A stretch of DNA of 64,000 nt, taken from positions 34,027,054-34,091,053 of the forward strand of contig NC_090282.1 in NCBI RefSeq assembly GCF_037392515.1. Direction: 5' to 3'. A model generated the notes under the pieces. It had not been told where the DNA came from and did not search any database. It was given only the letters and a program-made list of their open reading frames with translations. The translations under genes and the position numbers were made by a program. Shown here piece by piece: positions 12,047 to 24,433 of this stretch (the first letter of the stretch is position 1; each line of letters opens with the position of its first letter). Source of the DNA: Haliotis asinina. Its lineage: Eukaryota; Mollusca; Gastropoda; Lepetellida; Haliotidae.

Positions 12047-14100
12047 AGACCATCATGTCCACAGCCGTAGCCAGTCTTCCGTCTTCCGAGGATCGATATA
12101 GAGATCAATCACAGTTTAGATATTATGACTAGCTGTACTGAGGAGTGTACACATATACTTTCAGTTTACTCCAATCGTATGTTTTGAAAATGTTATAATC
12201 CCTTCAGTCACTGTCACAGCATCCCTACAATCATTGTTTGCATTAATCTCTCTACATTGTTAATATTGCCAAGTTGATCAGTTTCCGTATATGAAATTCA
12301 GAGTGAATGTCCGTTTGAATGGCACTGGGTACCTGCTTTGAACATGCTCGTTATCTTGGTCATGGGTAACGCTCAGTGCTCTGTAATCATATGATGTCTC
12401 GTGTTTAGAACTTCCGGCCACCATTAACCTATAAAAGCAGGTAGGTGGCACAGATGTCAACACAAAGAAGGAATAGGGTAACCCCTGTAACACGTGTGAT
12501 ACCGGCGATGAATTTCATTGCATTCCTCTCTTCTCTTTCTTCAACCATCATCGTAACACATATCACAAACCATGTTACAAAACAAAACCCAAAACAAATA
12601 AGTTAATGGTTAATGAATTGTTTAAGTGTGAATAAATAAGTGTTTTGTACATTCTACAATACCAATATGAAAACTGTGCAGTCCTCCATGTAAATTATCC
12701 CGCTATCCTATTCATTATATTGTTACATTGTATTTACACTTAGACCTAATCTTATGTCTAGTATCCCGGGATGACCGGTATATAATACCTGATCAAGAAG
12801 GAAACGATCAGTTCCCATTGCAGCTATCACATGAATCACAGAGATCAGTGTTTTGTAGCATGAATGTGTAATGGATGATTCTACCTCTTGTTCATGGTTT
12901 TAACATAACATAGAATAATATATATACATTTTTTGCTTATATACCATTTCATTTATATCGGCACTCAATAGAAATGATTACGTTTGTTTTGACTGGTGAG
13001 AAGAGTGTGGTTTTCTGTGAAATAAAATGAAACAGATCTTAGGTTCATGTTTCAGAGACAAATGTTAGTAGACAGATAAGAGTATGATCCCATACCGTCA
13101 CATCATGGTGTTCTTCTGAATATATCTTTCTCATAAACAGTTTATTCAATATCACATGTATTCACCCTAATTAAAAATCGTGTTCGTCGGGAATGTTATG
13201 TAAAACAGAAATACTACTCACGTTTCCTTCAGTTCATTCTCAGGTACTTGGCAAAGGTGTTGATTGTGAGTTGCAGAAATTGATTGAGATGCGCGCAAAA
13301 TAACGTATACTATGGGCCAATGAAGGATCTCATATAGTCCTAGTGGTGTTGGCAATTGGTGGTCGCTTTATTTCACTCCGGTAGTTTTTTGCGGCATGAG
13401 AGGTACAGGTTTATGTGTATATATATGTTACATACATGTAGAAACATGCAGGCAGTTAAATGAACAATGCTGCACTCCTGTGTTATTGTTTATATTTAGT
13501 AGCGGCGTTGATGAGAATGAGACATTATTATTTTGCAAATTATTGCTGATTACAAAATTGTTCATGGGTTTGTTACATTGAAAATGCCGGTTCATTTTGC
13601 GCACATTCATGTTCCTACAGAAACAGTAGTTGGTATTTCGTCTTCCCTTTCTCCTTCTGTCAATTCAGTTCAAATAAACAAAATATGAAATTCATCTCAA
13701 ATATCATTTGTATTGAAGAGAGTAAATAATAGTAATCTTTCATCTAGGGGTGCTTCAGTCCATTTCTGTCCATTACTATTTCAACTGATGGATAAAATTT
13801 GGAAACTGAGAAACGCCCGCCGACTATTATAATTCAGAAAGGTTTCATATTTTTGTTCAGAACTTTTAATACTGATTAAAATAGCTACTCTTGAAGATTT
13901 TTCTGTGTTTACCATCTACGTGTGTAGAGTCATTTCTTTCAGTCACTTTGCAACAAGTGTCATATAATGACGCATTTAGCACCCAACAAACTGATTGTAT
14001 AAGAATCACAACTTGAAGGTAATATATCTAAAAAAACTTATGAACTAGTTTAGGTAAAATAAGGAAGACGTCAAGATTATTAAACCTCATATGGATATAA
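12047..14100. other. Region downstream of gene A, no gene seen
   Basis: The first 600 bases are probably the gene A 3' untranslated region. The rest is AT-rich unique sequence, with no splice-bounded exon or domain that I can support on either strand. Confidence 0.6.
12631..12636 (+). terminator. Candidate polyadenylation signal for gene A
   Basis: AATAAA lies 585 bases after the gene A stop, and another lies at 13021-13026. Which one is used cannot be told from sequence. Confidence 0.4.
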
Positions 14101-14109
14101 AATCCATTT

Positions 14110-14175
14110 AAGATTAAGGAAAAGTGAGTGAGTAAGTGAGTGAGTCAGTCAGTGAGTCAGTCAGTCAGTGAGTTT
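14110..14175. repeat. (GTGA)/(GTCA) tetranucleotide tract
   Basis: GTGA and CAGT tetramers directly abut the LINE relic to the right. On the minus strand this is a (CTCA/CTGA) tail like those ending the SINEs of this window. Confidence 0.85.
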
Positions 14176-15250
14176 AAGTTCCAGTTCCACAAAGGTCACT
14201 GTGGACTGTCCAATCAAATTCATGAAGTAGATTAGAGTATGCAAGAGACAAATCAAGGGAAAGGGATGAGTAGGTGCCGGTTGCAAGATGCAGATATGTA
14301 CTTGAGTTATCAGTGTGTATACACAGTTCAGTATTGAATATAAAATTTTCCAGTATTTTACCTTTACTGTTAGTATTTGTACCACCCCAGAGTTGGTTGT
14401 GGCCATTCAAACCACCCATTATAAGCCACGGTTTCGGAAATTGATCAAAGAGAGATTGTAGATCAGATAGTTGGAGTGCTGAAGAAGGCGGAATATACAG
14501 AGAGCATCATGTAAGGGCAACGTGAAGAGTAAGTCTCACTGCAACGGCTTGGAGATTAGTTGTAAGAGTTACAGAGTAACGTCTTGTTTAACAGGGATTG
14601 ACGATCCCCCAGTGGCTCTGTCATCCGGGGGTGAAAAAGAATGATATGCATCATATTGACGTAAATTAAAAAGATCTGTCTGCTTCAAATGCGTTCCCTG
14701 CAGACAGATTGCTCGTGGTACAAAATCTTGAACCAATAGCTGCAATTCATTAAAAGTATTCCTTAGCCCTCTATAATTCCACTGTACTATATTTTTTAAT
14801 GATTCATTGCTTTGGTGCATGTACTGGTGATTTAACACGCCTTGATCTAGAAGACAAATGACAATAAATATATGTTTGTTCGAACTACTCCCGATTTCTG
14901 ACGCCTCGTAAAACGTTTCACGTGCGTGACACCTTGATCTTTCAGTTCAACCATGATGTCAAGCTCCGTCATGTCCTCTAAAAGATGATCTCGATCCCTG
15001 ACAGTGCCTTTACTTGAATAATTCAGTGTTGACACGTTTTATAAAATTGTTTGTAGAGTCTTCTGTGACATGAGATCGCTCCCCACAATGAGCACAAGTA
15101 ATAGAGTTCAGTGGTTGACGCTAAAACAGGGCATCCGGCCAACGCATCAATTGACAGCAGGTTAATTGCTTGTTGTCGTTTACTACATTCTACGAGTAAC
15201 GACCCACATCTCAGTCGCTTGATATTTTCACGTCTCCTGCAATACCACAC
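14161..15250 (-). mobile_element. LINE relic (Jockey-like): ORF1 end and AP-endonuclease domain
   Basis: On the minus strand, 15250-14850 gives ORF1-type pieces (LRCGSLLVECSKRQQA, ELKDQGVTHVKRFTRR). 14838-14170 gives an AP-endonuclease domain: NIVQWNYRGLRNTFNELQLL, ICLQGTHLKQ, then LWGGTNTNSKGK and LHEFDWTVHSDLC. Several stops and shifts break it. It stops right after the endonuclease and runs into the tetranucleotide tail, so the reverse transcriptase is missing. The Jockey-like assignment rests on ORF1/ORF2 wording and is tentative. Confidence 0.75.
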
Positions 15251-15715
15251 ACTGCTTTGGAAACAGCAAACGCATTTAATTTAATTGTTATTTATCCACA
15301 GATTCTATCACTAGAAATCTCAGACAATAGTCTACCTGTTTCAATGGTCGATAGCTGTCATTTGTGATTTGGTCATTCTCAAGCTGACGGGTTGTCTTTT
15401 TCTCAGGGGGGTTTCACATTCCATGTTAATGTATATAAGATTCATCATCCAAGCTCCGCACCCACCACCGAGTATCATAAAGACAATGCTATCTACAAAT
15501 GGCTCTCCGAATTGCAGCACCAAGGACACTGGGATGATATACTCCTGCAGAAGGATTAAACAAGCCCATGAGCCATCGCCAACAGGCACCAGCATCTAGG
15601 CAAATTTTATCAAATTTGAAAATTCATATACCATACAATATATAGTTACTCAAAACCAATTAGGTTAATGTTGTGTACAGTAAAACCAAGCCAAATAGTT
15701 ATTGAGCAATGAAGT

Positions 15716-16040
15716 TTAGTGCTCAGGGCTCGGCATGAACAGCCGATCAAACACCTGTCTAGGTGAAGTAAGGGTCGAGGGTGTGTGTTGAGCAAAGGAA
15801 AAGCGGCTACAGGCTCCCAGTGCCCTCAACCCCCAGACTCCTGTCCTCCACTGACACAGTGCCGCAACCCACGGCAAACAGGTTGCTGGACCAAATATGC
15901 CCCCGGATCCACACGGGGGTGCTAGCGAGCTCTTAGCGTTTCCCAGCACCCACCGCGAGGAGGTGGCTCGGCACGGGTGCCATTTAAGGAAAAGACGTTG
16001 CGTCATGATAGGGATTGTAGCCTCAAATATGAACATTTAT
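15716..16040 (-). repeat. GC-rich dispersed element, perhaps a LINE 5' end
   Basis: This is a GC-richer block than its surroundings, open for 106 codons on the minus strand but with no recognisable domain. It lies upstream, in the minus sense, of the LINE relic at 14161-15250, so it may be the 5' region of the same element. That is inference only. The stretch 15251-15715 shows nothing I can name. Confidence 0.35.
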
Positions 16041-16204
16041 TTCTAAACATGAAATGTTCATTCAATAAAACATCGACATCAGCGGAAAACAGAGCTGTAA
16101 TAGGTGGATCAGTTCGATTACAATATTGAACTGATATCTATGTTCGTTCAAGCCACATGGAAGGTTACGATGAGTCAAATCAAACGCGAGATATACAACA
16201 GCCA

Positions 16205-16272
16205 TTAAAAGTCTCCGTTCCGAATATGCTGAATATGCTGAATCTGTCATATGCTGAATCTGTCATATGCTG
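16205..16272. repeat. 16-bp tandem repeat, about 3 copies
   Basis: The unit TCATATGCTGAATCTG is repeated nearly exactly, preceded by two shorter ATATGCTGA copies. Confidence 0.85.
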
Positions 16273-16617
16273 AATCTGTCATATGCACCAGGTCCCGTAT
16301 TTCATGTCCTTGACGTCTCTGTTTTAAGTTCGTCATGAGTGACAGCTCCTTTGCAACATGTCTAACATTTCAAGAAGAAAATGTGTTATAAAGACTGTTT
16401 TCTGTAAAATCATGACGATAATGTTCAGAACTACTGACAGATATAAATTGTTCATCGTCAGCTATCATGATACTTGTACATGATCATGTACGTCCGCCTA
16501 TTTAAGAAATGTGGGAATAATTAATAGGGTCCAAGATAATGGCAGCAACACCAGTTGCCATGATTATGGGTAAATAAACAATCGGATGCACCAGTCTTCA
16601 AAAATAGGAAGGGGCGT

Positions 16618-16778
16618 TGGGCTTCCCTATTGGTTAAAGCGTTGGTCCGTCACACCGAAGACGCGGGTTCGAATCCCAACTTAGGTATAATGTGTGAAGC
16701 CTATTTCAGATGTCCCCCGCGGTGATGTTGCTGGAATATTGCTAAAAACAGCGTAAATCCACACTCAGTCAGTCAATC
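16618..16778 (+). mobile_element. tRNA-derived SINE
   Basis: A tRNA-like head with A box TGGTTAAAGCGTTGGTC and B box GGTTCGAATCCC is followed by a body with TGCTGGAATATTGC and an ACTCAGTCAGTC tail. The head resembles a tRNA gene, but the tail and the repeated family in this window mark it as a SINE. Confidence 0.8.
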
Positions 16779-16779
16779 C

Positions 16780-17885
16780 GTCAATATGATCATTACTACT
16801 GCATCCAGTCCCTTGTGGCAGGAAGGAAGTAAGAATCATGAAATATTGCTGTTAAAGTTATTTTTCTGTTTACGGCATTTCAGAATACATCTATTTCAAC
16901 TACTTACCGGACATCTTGAGAATCGACATAAAATGATGGTGTTTGGTCCCAAAATATGTGCCAGCAGTGACTTAGCAATACAGACAATTTAGAGGATCGT
17001 TTACCATAGCTGCCCTGTTATGTTATTTTGGTATTATTTACTGTGATGAACAAAACATGTAGTCGAGGATATGCATTTAGGAACTTCTTTGTATCAGTTG
17101 TAGAGCATAACCATTAATAACGGATTCAAAATTAATTGAACAAGCAAATTCAAGAAAGTAATTATAATTACACTTAAAAAGTGCCAACTTCGGTGTAGAC
17201 TTCCAAAATTACCGGCGTGAAAACAGGGTTAGTGTCTGCTAAACATCTGCAAGGGCGTGACCATATTGACCATATATCATCTCTTTGGTCGATCTGTTTA
17301 CTTTATCAAATATTAAGGCTTAGATGCAACCCAAACCCCATAATTAAAACACAGTTATCATTTAGTTATTTATGACACATAATATACAATGCTGATTATA
17401 AAATGAAGACAAACAAATCAAATTATCATCTAACGGCCTGCTTTTAAAACGCTAATGCACAAATAACATAGAAGTGATTTGGGAATAATGGGCACAGTTT
17501 ATTCCTGAATATAAACTATATACCCCCAGCTCACAACCCTAACTCCACCCTTAATCCCCTAGGAGAGCCACAAGCTCACCTCCGTCAGTGACAATGAGAG
17601 CATATGAGTGCTAGGGCCACCACGAAGACACCCATTTCTCTCGTCCAAGACCCAGTATGCATCACTCAGACTCCGAGGGCCACCACATCGTAAGACCAGA
17701 GTGCTTACACTAATCTAACCCCCTGGTAGTAAAATATGAGCGGGGAGCCCAGCCACATACCCTACCTATGCCTAGAACTAGTAGGTATTGTGAGCATCTA
17801 CCGAGAGAATACCGCCAACACAAAGTGTACCGAACAGCAAAGAATAATTTGAATTAACTTCCATGTACACAATATATGGTAGTTA
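16780..17885. other. AT-rich intergenic stretch
   Basis: No gene is seen. The right part (about 17520-17880) is somewhat GC-richer and abuts the truncated end of the DIRS-like reverse transcriptase. It could be the remainder of that element, but it shows no RNase H or recombinase motif. Confidence 0.5.
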
Positions 17886-17890
17886 TAACC

Positions 17891-18960
17891 TCACCAGACC
17901 ATCCACAGAAATTTGTGACATTCCTTCTTGACCACCTTGGATATACCTTTGGTAGCATCGATCAGCCTCATTGAGAATGGTCTACCCATTGGTATCACAC
18001 GACAAATGAAGTTCAACACTCCAATCAGAGAGTGCATGTCTTTGAGCTGTACTTTCCGTTGTTGCTGAAACTCACAAAGAAGCTTAAAATCAGCTCTAAT
18101 CTTATCTTGAGGTAACCGTGACACTTGTTGTACTGTGTTTAGTTCTATTCCCAAGAATGTTAACTGTGTGCATGGTTTGACTGTTTTCCCACTTGCTATA
18201 GGGACACCTAGCTCACCACAGACAGAGAGAAACATATTCAAAGCTTTGTTACAGTCACTGGTGCCAGCCCTGCCACCAAACAGAAAGTCATCAAGATAAT
18301 GCAATAGCTGCCCTCTATCCAGTCTTGTAGTTGTTACCCATTCAGGAAATCTTGCAAACCTTTCCAAAATAGCACAGCTTATCCTGCAGCCCATTGGTAG
18401 ACACATGTCTACATAGAAACTGCCTTCAAAGGAAATCCCCAGTAACTCAAAATCCTGTTGTTGAACAATTAATCTAAATGCATTTTTGGTGTCAGCCTTG
18501 GCAATCAGGGCACCTCGACCTAACTCTTGTAACATTAACACTGCATCATCAAACTTGGTGTAAGTAACTGAAGCTGACTCGTCACTTATGAAATCATTTA
18601 CTGAAGTCCCTTCTGGGTAAGAAAGATGGTGTATTAACCTAAACTCCCCAGCCTCTTTTTTCGGCACCACCCCTAGGGGAGATATTTTCAAATTAGGCAG
18701 AGGTGCTTCAGACAAAGACCTAGCATTCTAGCGCTACTTACCTATTTTATCAATTTTGCCCTGACTACCTCAGCATGCTCTTTACAAGATTTAAGATTTC
18801 TAGAGCTTGAGGCCACCCGTGGACCAGTATACTCCAAGCTAAAGGTAAAGTAAAGCCCTGTACTAGCTGTAGTTTGCTCTCAACATCAGGGTAATTTTGG
18901 ATATACTCACATAACTTGAATTCACCAAGTGAATTGGAGACTTACCTTTTGAAGGCAGCT
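17891..18960 (-). mobile_element. DIRS-like retrotransposon reverse transcriptase, truncated
   Basis: A 274-codon open frame on the minus strand (18715-17891) is a reverse transcriptase. It shows SPLGVVPKK (about residues 12-20), FRLIHHLSYP (25-34), motif A ADTKNAF with catalytic D75, LPMGCRISC (106-114), catalytic HYLDDFLFGG (139-148) and LTFLGIEL (185-192). This wording is typical of tyrosine-recombinase (DIRS/Ngaro) elements. Upstream to about 18960 a broken continuation is readable (SRNLKSCKEHAEVVRAKL). The frame ends right after the thumb region; no RNase H or recombinase follows, so the element is truncated. The catalytic core is uninterrupted, suggesting a fairly recent insertion. Confidence 0.85.
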
Positions 18961-19540
18961 CAACTACTTTAGCGGTTTGGCTTGCAACTGTTTGCTATTG
19001 GAACAAGTCTAAGAAGAGTGTGGGCCTGAGCAGGTTAGGCATGTGTGTGCATATTTGGCAGATGAGCGTGCACATGACCTAAGGTTGAAATCCCAACATG
19101 GAGCCCTCATCTGTTTATTTGTCATGAACCTCTATGGAGGTATCTGACTAATTGGCCTGAACGGTTGATTGTTTGAGGGCATAATATTGACCAGCCATAG
19201 ATCATGATCGATGACACACCAAGATGTGTTGGGAAAACGAGCTATTTTTGCCCGAAACTGTAGATCATAGGTTCGCCACCCTAATCCTCTGGCCCTATGT
19301 GACGCTAACCTGACACTGTCCATATATTTTAGGAGCTCCTGGTGCACAATCGCATATCAAAAGTGCAATGTTTTGTACTTGGGTTTACTACCCTCGAAAC
19401 GATACCGAACCCAGTGAGAGGGGTGGGCGTGCACCTAGGTGTAACGAAGTCTATTTCTCTAATTCGTTTCCCGATACCCTCCGGGCTCTTTGTGTGTGCA
19501 CAGAGATGTTGGGTTTGTAAATACATGCTCATTTTTTTCT
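18961..19540. other. Unassigned stretch between DIRS relic and satellite
   Basis: No domain or gene is recognised. Part of it may belong to the DIRS-like element on its right. The last 35 bases (from about 19510) recur at about 20050 inside the satellite. Confidence 0.5.
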
Positions 19541-19541
19541 G

Positions 19542-20475
19542 ACCACACATAAGTGAAAATGACCAAATTGAGTGAGAATGACCACTGAAGAGTGAGAATG
19601 ACCACACGTGAATGATAATGATCACACATGAGTGAGAATGATCACACATGAGTGAAAATGACCACACGTGATTGAGAATGGCCACACGTGATTGAGAATG
19701 AACACATGTAAGTGAGAATGACCAGACTTGAGTGTGAATGACCATACGTAGGTGAGAATGACCACGCTTGAGTGAGAATGGCACGTGAGTTGGAATGACC
19801 ACAGATGAGAACGACCACACGTGATTGAGAATGATTAGCGTGAGTGAGAATGACCACACGTGAATGATAATGACCACATGTGATTGAGAATGACTACAAG
19901 TGAGTCAGAATTACCACAAGGAGTGAGACTGAGCATATGTGAGTGAGATTGGCTACACTTGAGTGAGAGTTACCACACGCTATTGAGAACGAGTACACGT
20001 GATTGAAAATGACTACACATGAGTGAAAAGGACGGACTACACATTAGTTAAAATGGGATTTGTAAATACGTGCTAATTTTTTTACCACACATGGGTGACA
20101 ATGACCAAAATGAGTGAGAATGACCACTCAAGAGTGAGAATAACTACACATGAGTGAGAATTACCGCACATGCGTGAGAATGACCACACGTGATTGCGGA
20201 TGACTACACATGAGGCAGATTGACCACATGTGAATGATAATGACCACACATGATTGAGAACCACGCGTGACTGAGAATGACTACATGTATGAGAATGACC
20301 ACACATGATTGAGAACCACACGTGACTGAGAATGACTACTCGTATGAGAATGACCGCCCATGAATGAGAATGACCATGTGTGAGTGAGAATTACCACGTA
20401 TGAATGAGAATCACTACACATGATTTAGAATGACCACACGTGATTGAGAATGACCACACGTGATTGTAAATGACT
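19542..20475. repeat. 20-bp satellite, roughly 45 units
   Basis: The unit is close to GAATGACCACACGTGAGTGA, diverged between copies. Many units contain the palindromic E-box core CACGTG or CACATG. A spacer starting TTTGTAAATACRTGCT occurs at both about 19514 and 20050, so the array is two larger blocks of about 540 bp. The long minus-strand frames here (HVWSFS repeats) follow from the unit and are not genes. Confidence 0.92.
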
Positions 20476-20684
20476 AATGACAAGTCACGAGTGTACACGT
20501 GTACAGGCACGGATTGCTGTTTCAAACTTCGACTGGAATTGCATCAAATCCTGTTATTTTTCCTCTTTTGGTTTATGCCAGTCCATGGTGCACCTCCTCC
20601 TGTGGATCTCAGATCTGTTACGTCACTCTGAGGTCTGACGTCAACAGTTTGTTGGAACTCTTTTCCAGCAATGCTGATGAGTGA

Positions 20685-22400
20685 GTTACTATTTAACATC
20701 AAAGTTCAGATATATTGTGACGAGAAGATCTTTGACATTGAAATGGAATATATGTATACTTATGCATCATAAACAATTATTTGTCAACAAAGGACAGTAA
20801 GGCCACTAGAATATCACAATGATAATTAAAACTAGAGTGGAAAGTTCAAACTAATAGCACTTTTTAGACAATCAAATATATAAACAGGCTATAGATCGCC
20901 AACAACAGAAGATACCTTATCATCCTATTGACCATGGCCATCGATGCTACAGTTCAATAGAGTGGAATTAGCTTCCTTTTATGCACAAAGGACTGTGTGT
21001 CTGAGATATTGTTTTTAGATATCATCATATATTACAACATTAATAGTATGTAGTAGTATAAGTCTTAAAAACTGTGCATAATTTCATAGTATCACAGGCA
21101 GCAATTTTCCACTGAAACACCCTCGTAGAAACAAGCGTGTAATCACCGTGCTCCCGTTAACTATACACAAATTAACATTAATACAAAAGCATACGACCAT
21201 GGTTGTTTCCAACGTTATAAACAACAACATTTCTCTCAGGTTATTGCATTCAACTGACCACAACATCTGCTGTTAAAGCCTCCACAAATACACACAGTGT
21301 TTATATGACGATACTGTCACATCTGCAAGAGTGAAGTATAGAATGTCCTGGAGGTCTAAGGCAAACACAAAACAAATACACAGAGTTTAATGTAACCTTA
21401 TGTGTCAGTTTCACCCACATTAGACCTTCATATGTTGTCTCTAAAACACACGCATTCAGAACATCAACAAGTATATGCTTTATTTACGAAACCAACTCCC
21501 CTTGAGCCTTTTCTGTAGGATGGTGCTATGGTGTCCATATGAGGTATAGCTATCAAGTGTAACTTATTTTCACCAGTTAAATGGATCTCCGCAATACCTT
21601 AAAATGCCAACTGCTTTCTTAACTGATGACTGTCACTCTAGTGTCACTTGACCCAGTAACTACACCGGCCACTGCTGTCCCTCCCCCGTGACCTTTGCAA
21701 CCTTACCTAACTTGATTCTGATTGACTGAAGTGATCCTATCATGTCACGTGATCTCCGTTGATCACAGAAACACTTGGGCTGTTGGTGTCGATATCGACT
21801 GTCGAATTGCTGCTGTTGAGCTGATCACCAAATTATTTCAGTTTGACCGGCCATGAAGTCCTTGCGGATCAGAGTCATGATTCACGTCAACTGTACGTAC
21901 CAAGAAGATGGTGACGATGATTCCATGTAAAATATGTAAATAAATGTGTTGACTCAGCGGCGTATCATAGCCACGTGCCTGAATTCGTAAACATTGTACT
22001 TCCCGACGATTGGTCGTATGTGCCGTATGGCTATAACTCATGAACAGCAGTAACCAATGAAAACAGTGCTTCTGAGATAGTCACGTTTTATGACCGACGT
22101 GTGACAGGTGCTAAAAGCGCGTACAGTTCAACCGTCGCTGAGTGCAGCGACACTGTACTGTTCATGCGTTTAATTTTTATTGTCGTTTACTTCTCACTTA
22201 ATGTATTGTATCATGGTCTGACATTAGGTAAAACCATGTATTTTTTGGAAAGCAATCAACGTTGGCTCATGCGAATAGTGAAATATTTGGACAGAATTAT
22301 AGCTTTGAGATGTTGTTTGTGTTGTTATTTTGATGTTGTATTCTGGGGTACAGCCAAGTCATTTGACATAGTGTCACATTTCTTCGGCTACATTGACTTG
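20685..22400. other. Intergenic sequence, nothing recognised
   Basis: Mostly AT-rich unique DNA with a slightly GC-richer part near 21650-22100. A 111-codon frame at 22101-22436 has no recognisable domain and may be chance or the degraded start of the LINE relic that follows. Confidence 0.5.
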
Positions 22401-22452
22401 TTGAGTTCTACCCAGTTCCCCTTGTTTTCCTTTTGATTTGAACTGATACAAA

Positions 22453-24235
22453 ATGTGTAATTATCTCCCTTTCGTTTATATTTTCTGTTCGGACTTCCAA
22501 TTACTGAGATTAGATTGGAGAATATGTTGGTTTAGCCATGATACTAATAGCAAGGCTATATTACTTGGGGATTTGAATGCTAACGTATTGAATAGAACAT
22601 ATCCTAATATTGAGCATATTAAATCAGTTTATGGAACAGTTGAGTAACAATGTCACACGTGTGGCTTTCCTGTTTACTTAAAATTTCTATCTTGTCCTGA
22701 AATAGTAAATTCCTCAGGCACCCCCAAGCCCTAATGACCTCAAGTGGATGAACGGGTTGATTCGCAAACCCATTGGTAATAAACATATAATTCACAGAAA
22801 AGCAAAACGAAGTTGTTCAAGTTATGGCTGGTTAAGGTTCAGACAATGCCGAAATAATTATTACCTTAGAGATACGTAAATCGTTGGTAATAGAAAACAA
22901 CTTGATCGTGCATGTTTTGGTACTAAATCATGATACTAAATCATAATGGAGCATTTTTAGGAATCATCTTATAAGACAAAATCAAGACATTACTGCACAT
23001 AGAATTCAACAACAATGCATTGACAAGGTTAATATGTTAATATTTTAACGACTATTTTGAGAGCATGGCTAATGTTAACCTTGGCGTTGTAGACAACTGT
23101 TCTGATAGAAAAGTCAATCAGTGTCCCTGAGACATACGTTTAAGTTAATGAAGTAAGAGATATTCATTTTACTTTCGCCTGATTTCACAAAAGCAGCTGG
23201 GCCAGATCATCTAGTGATTGTGTCTTAAAATGTTTAGCTTTGTAATCTTGTTAATATTTCTGTATCAGCTTCAAAATTTCAAGACAAATGGGACTGTTCA
23301 TCTCTTGTACCAACACATCAGAAACCTGACGTGCATCGTTGTACTAATTACCGACCTATCTCACTTACTAGCTGTTTGTCATAAGTATTTGAGAAGTATG
23401 TTTTAAAGCATGTATCAGATGTCTCTAAAGCATTTGTTTAGTTATGACACAATGGACTCTGGTCTAATGGAATACGTGGTTTCCTTTTATCGTGGTTTTT
23501 AAAGTTATTTAAACAAACAAAAATAAATGTACAGATATTTATGTATGTAAGTCAAATGTTAAATCAACTGAAGTGAGTGAGTGAGTGAGTGAGTGAATGA
23601 GTTTAGTTTTACACCGCACTCAGCAATACTCCAGCTGTATGGCGGCGGTCTGTAAATAATCGAGTCTGGACCAGACAATCCAGTGATCAACAACACGAGC
23701 ATCGATCTGCGCAATTGGGAACCGATGACATGTGTCATGAGTTGCCTCTTATGACAAACACAGTCGCATTTTATGGCATAAATCAACTGAAGCTGACAAT
23801 ACGACCTTATATGTGGTAGTTTTCATCTTTCAACATGCTAAATGGTGATCTAGAGCCAATACCATAATGCGGCGAGACATAGAAGGCAGATTCAACCATA
23901 ATAAAACAGTTTGTTGGTTTGTTCTCAAGAAAGAAAGCAGTAACATTATGTCAGACCTTGTTATAATGATATAACTTTCAAAAATGCTCACGCTCATAAA
24001 CATCTAGCATTGACTGAGCAAAATGAATAAATATATAGATGATATTATTTTGGAGGTTGGCCCTATGATCAATTATTTGAGGAACGTGAAGTGTCGTTTT
24101 CTGGGCTCATTTGTCTTACCAATATTTGATTATTTTGACTATATTTGGAATAATTGCAAATGGACACAAGAGTTAATATTAGAAAAGCTTTTAAATTATT
24201 TCAATTATGTAGATGCCATATGAACCACATCTGGA
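22453..24235 (+). mobile_element. LINE reverse-transcriptase relic
   Basis: Broken frames on the plus strand read AILLGDLNANVL (endonuclease-type) at about 22555, then TNYRPISLTSCLS and FEKYVLKHV (about 23330-23415), the standard 'NYRPISL' reverse-transcriptase strand, and near the end LGSFVLPIFDYFDYIWNN (about 24090-24155), typical of the region after the palm. Many stops and shifts make it non-functional. A minus-strand SINE is inserted at 23574-23778. Confidence 0.75.
23574..23778 (-). mobile_element. SINE nested in the LINE relic, with target-site duplication
   Basis: Minus-strand copy of the family at 7050-7313: (GTGA)n at its left edge, then the complement of GCTGAGTGCGG, CTGGATTGTCTGGTCCAGAC and so on. 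The 14-bp direct repeat TAAATCAACTGAAG flanks it at 23560-23573 and 23779-23792. It inserted after the LINE did. Compared with the 7050 copy it has an internal deletion. Confidence 0.87.
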
Positions 24236-24433
24236 CGTGTCAGAAGTGTAAGTCATTCCAAACTTTAACATCAGACCTAACATCAGACTGCCGCCGAGTA
24301 TACTCGCAATGTTAATGTCTGCTCGTATTTGCCGAAGCCGTTATCGCGTAGCTGTATTTTGGTATTTTGGTAGTGGTATTTTCACCTGCTGACAATACAG
24401 ACACAAAAAGAAGAAATCATCTCCAATTAATAT

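Noticed and set aside
14110-14175. Functional (GTGA)n regulatory element
   Set aside because: It is the tail of the truncated LINE and matches SINE tails elsewhere in the window.
19329-20321. Minus-strand frames with HVWSFS repeats up to 182 codons, a possible repeat protein
   Set aside because: They follow from the 20-bp satellite; the frame rotates between copies and there is no non-repeat coding context.
19542-20475. CRISPR-like array of short repeats
   Set aside because: Eukaryotic window, units are contiguous with no unique spacers of constant length, and no cas genes are present.
20499-20684. Possible isolated cysteine-containing exon (PWCTSSCGSQI onward) ending at a GTGAGT donor
   Set aside because: One candidate exon without partners, CUB motifs or a start, next to satellite DNA; chance is as likely.
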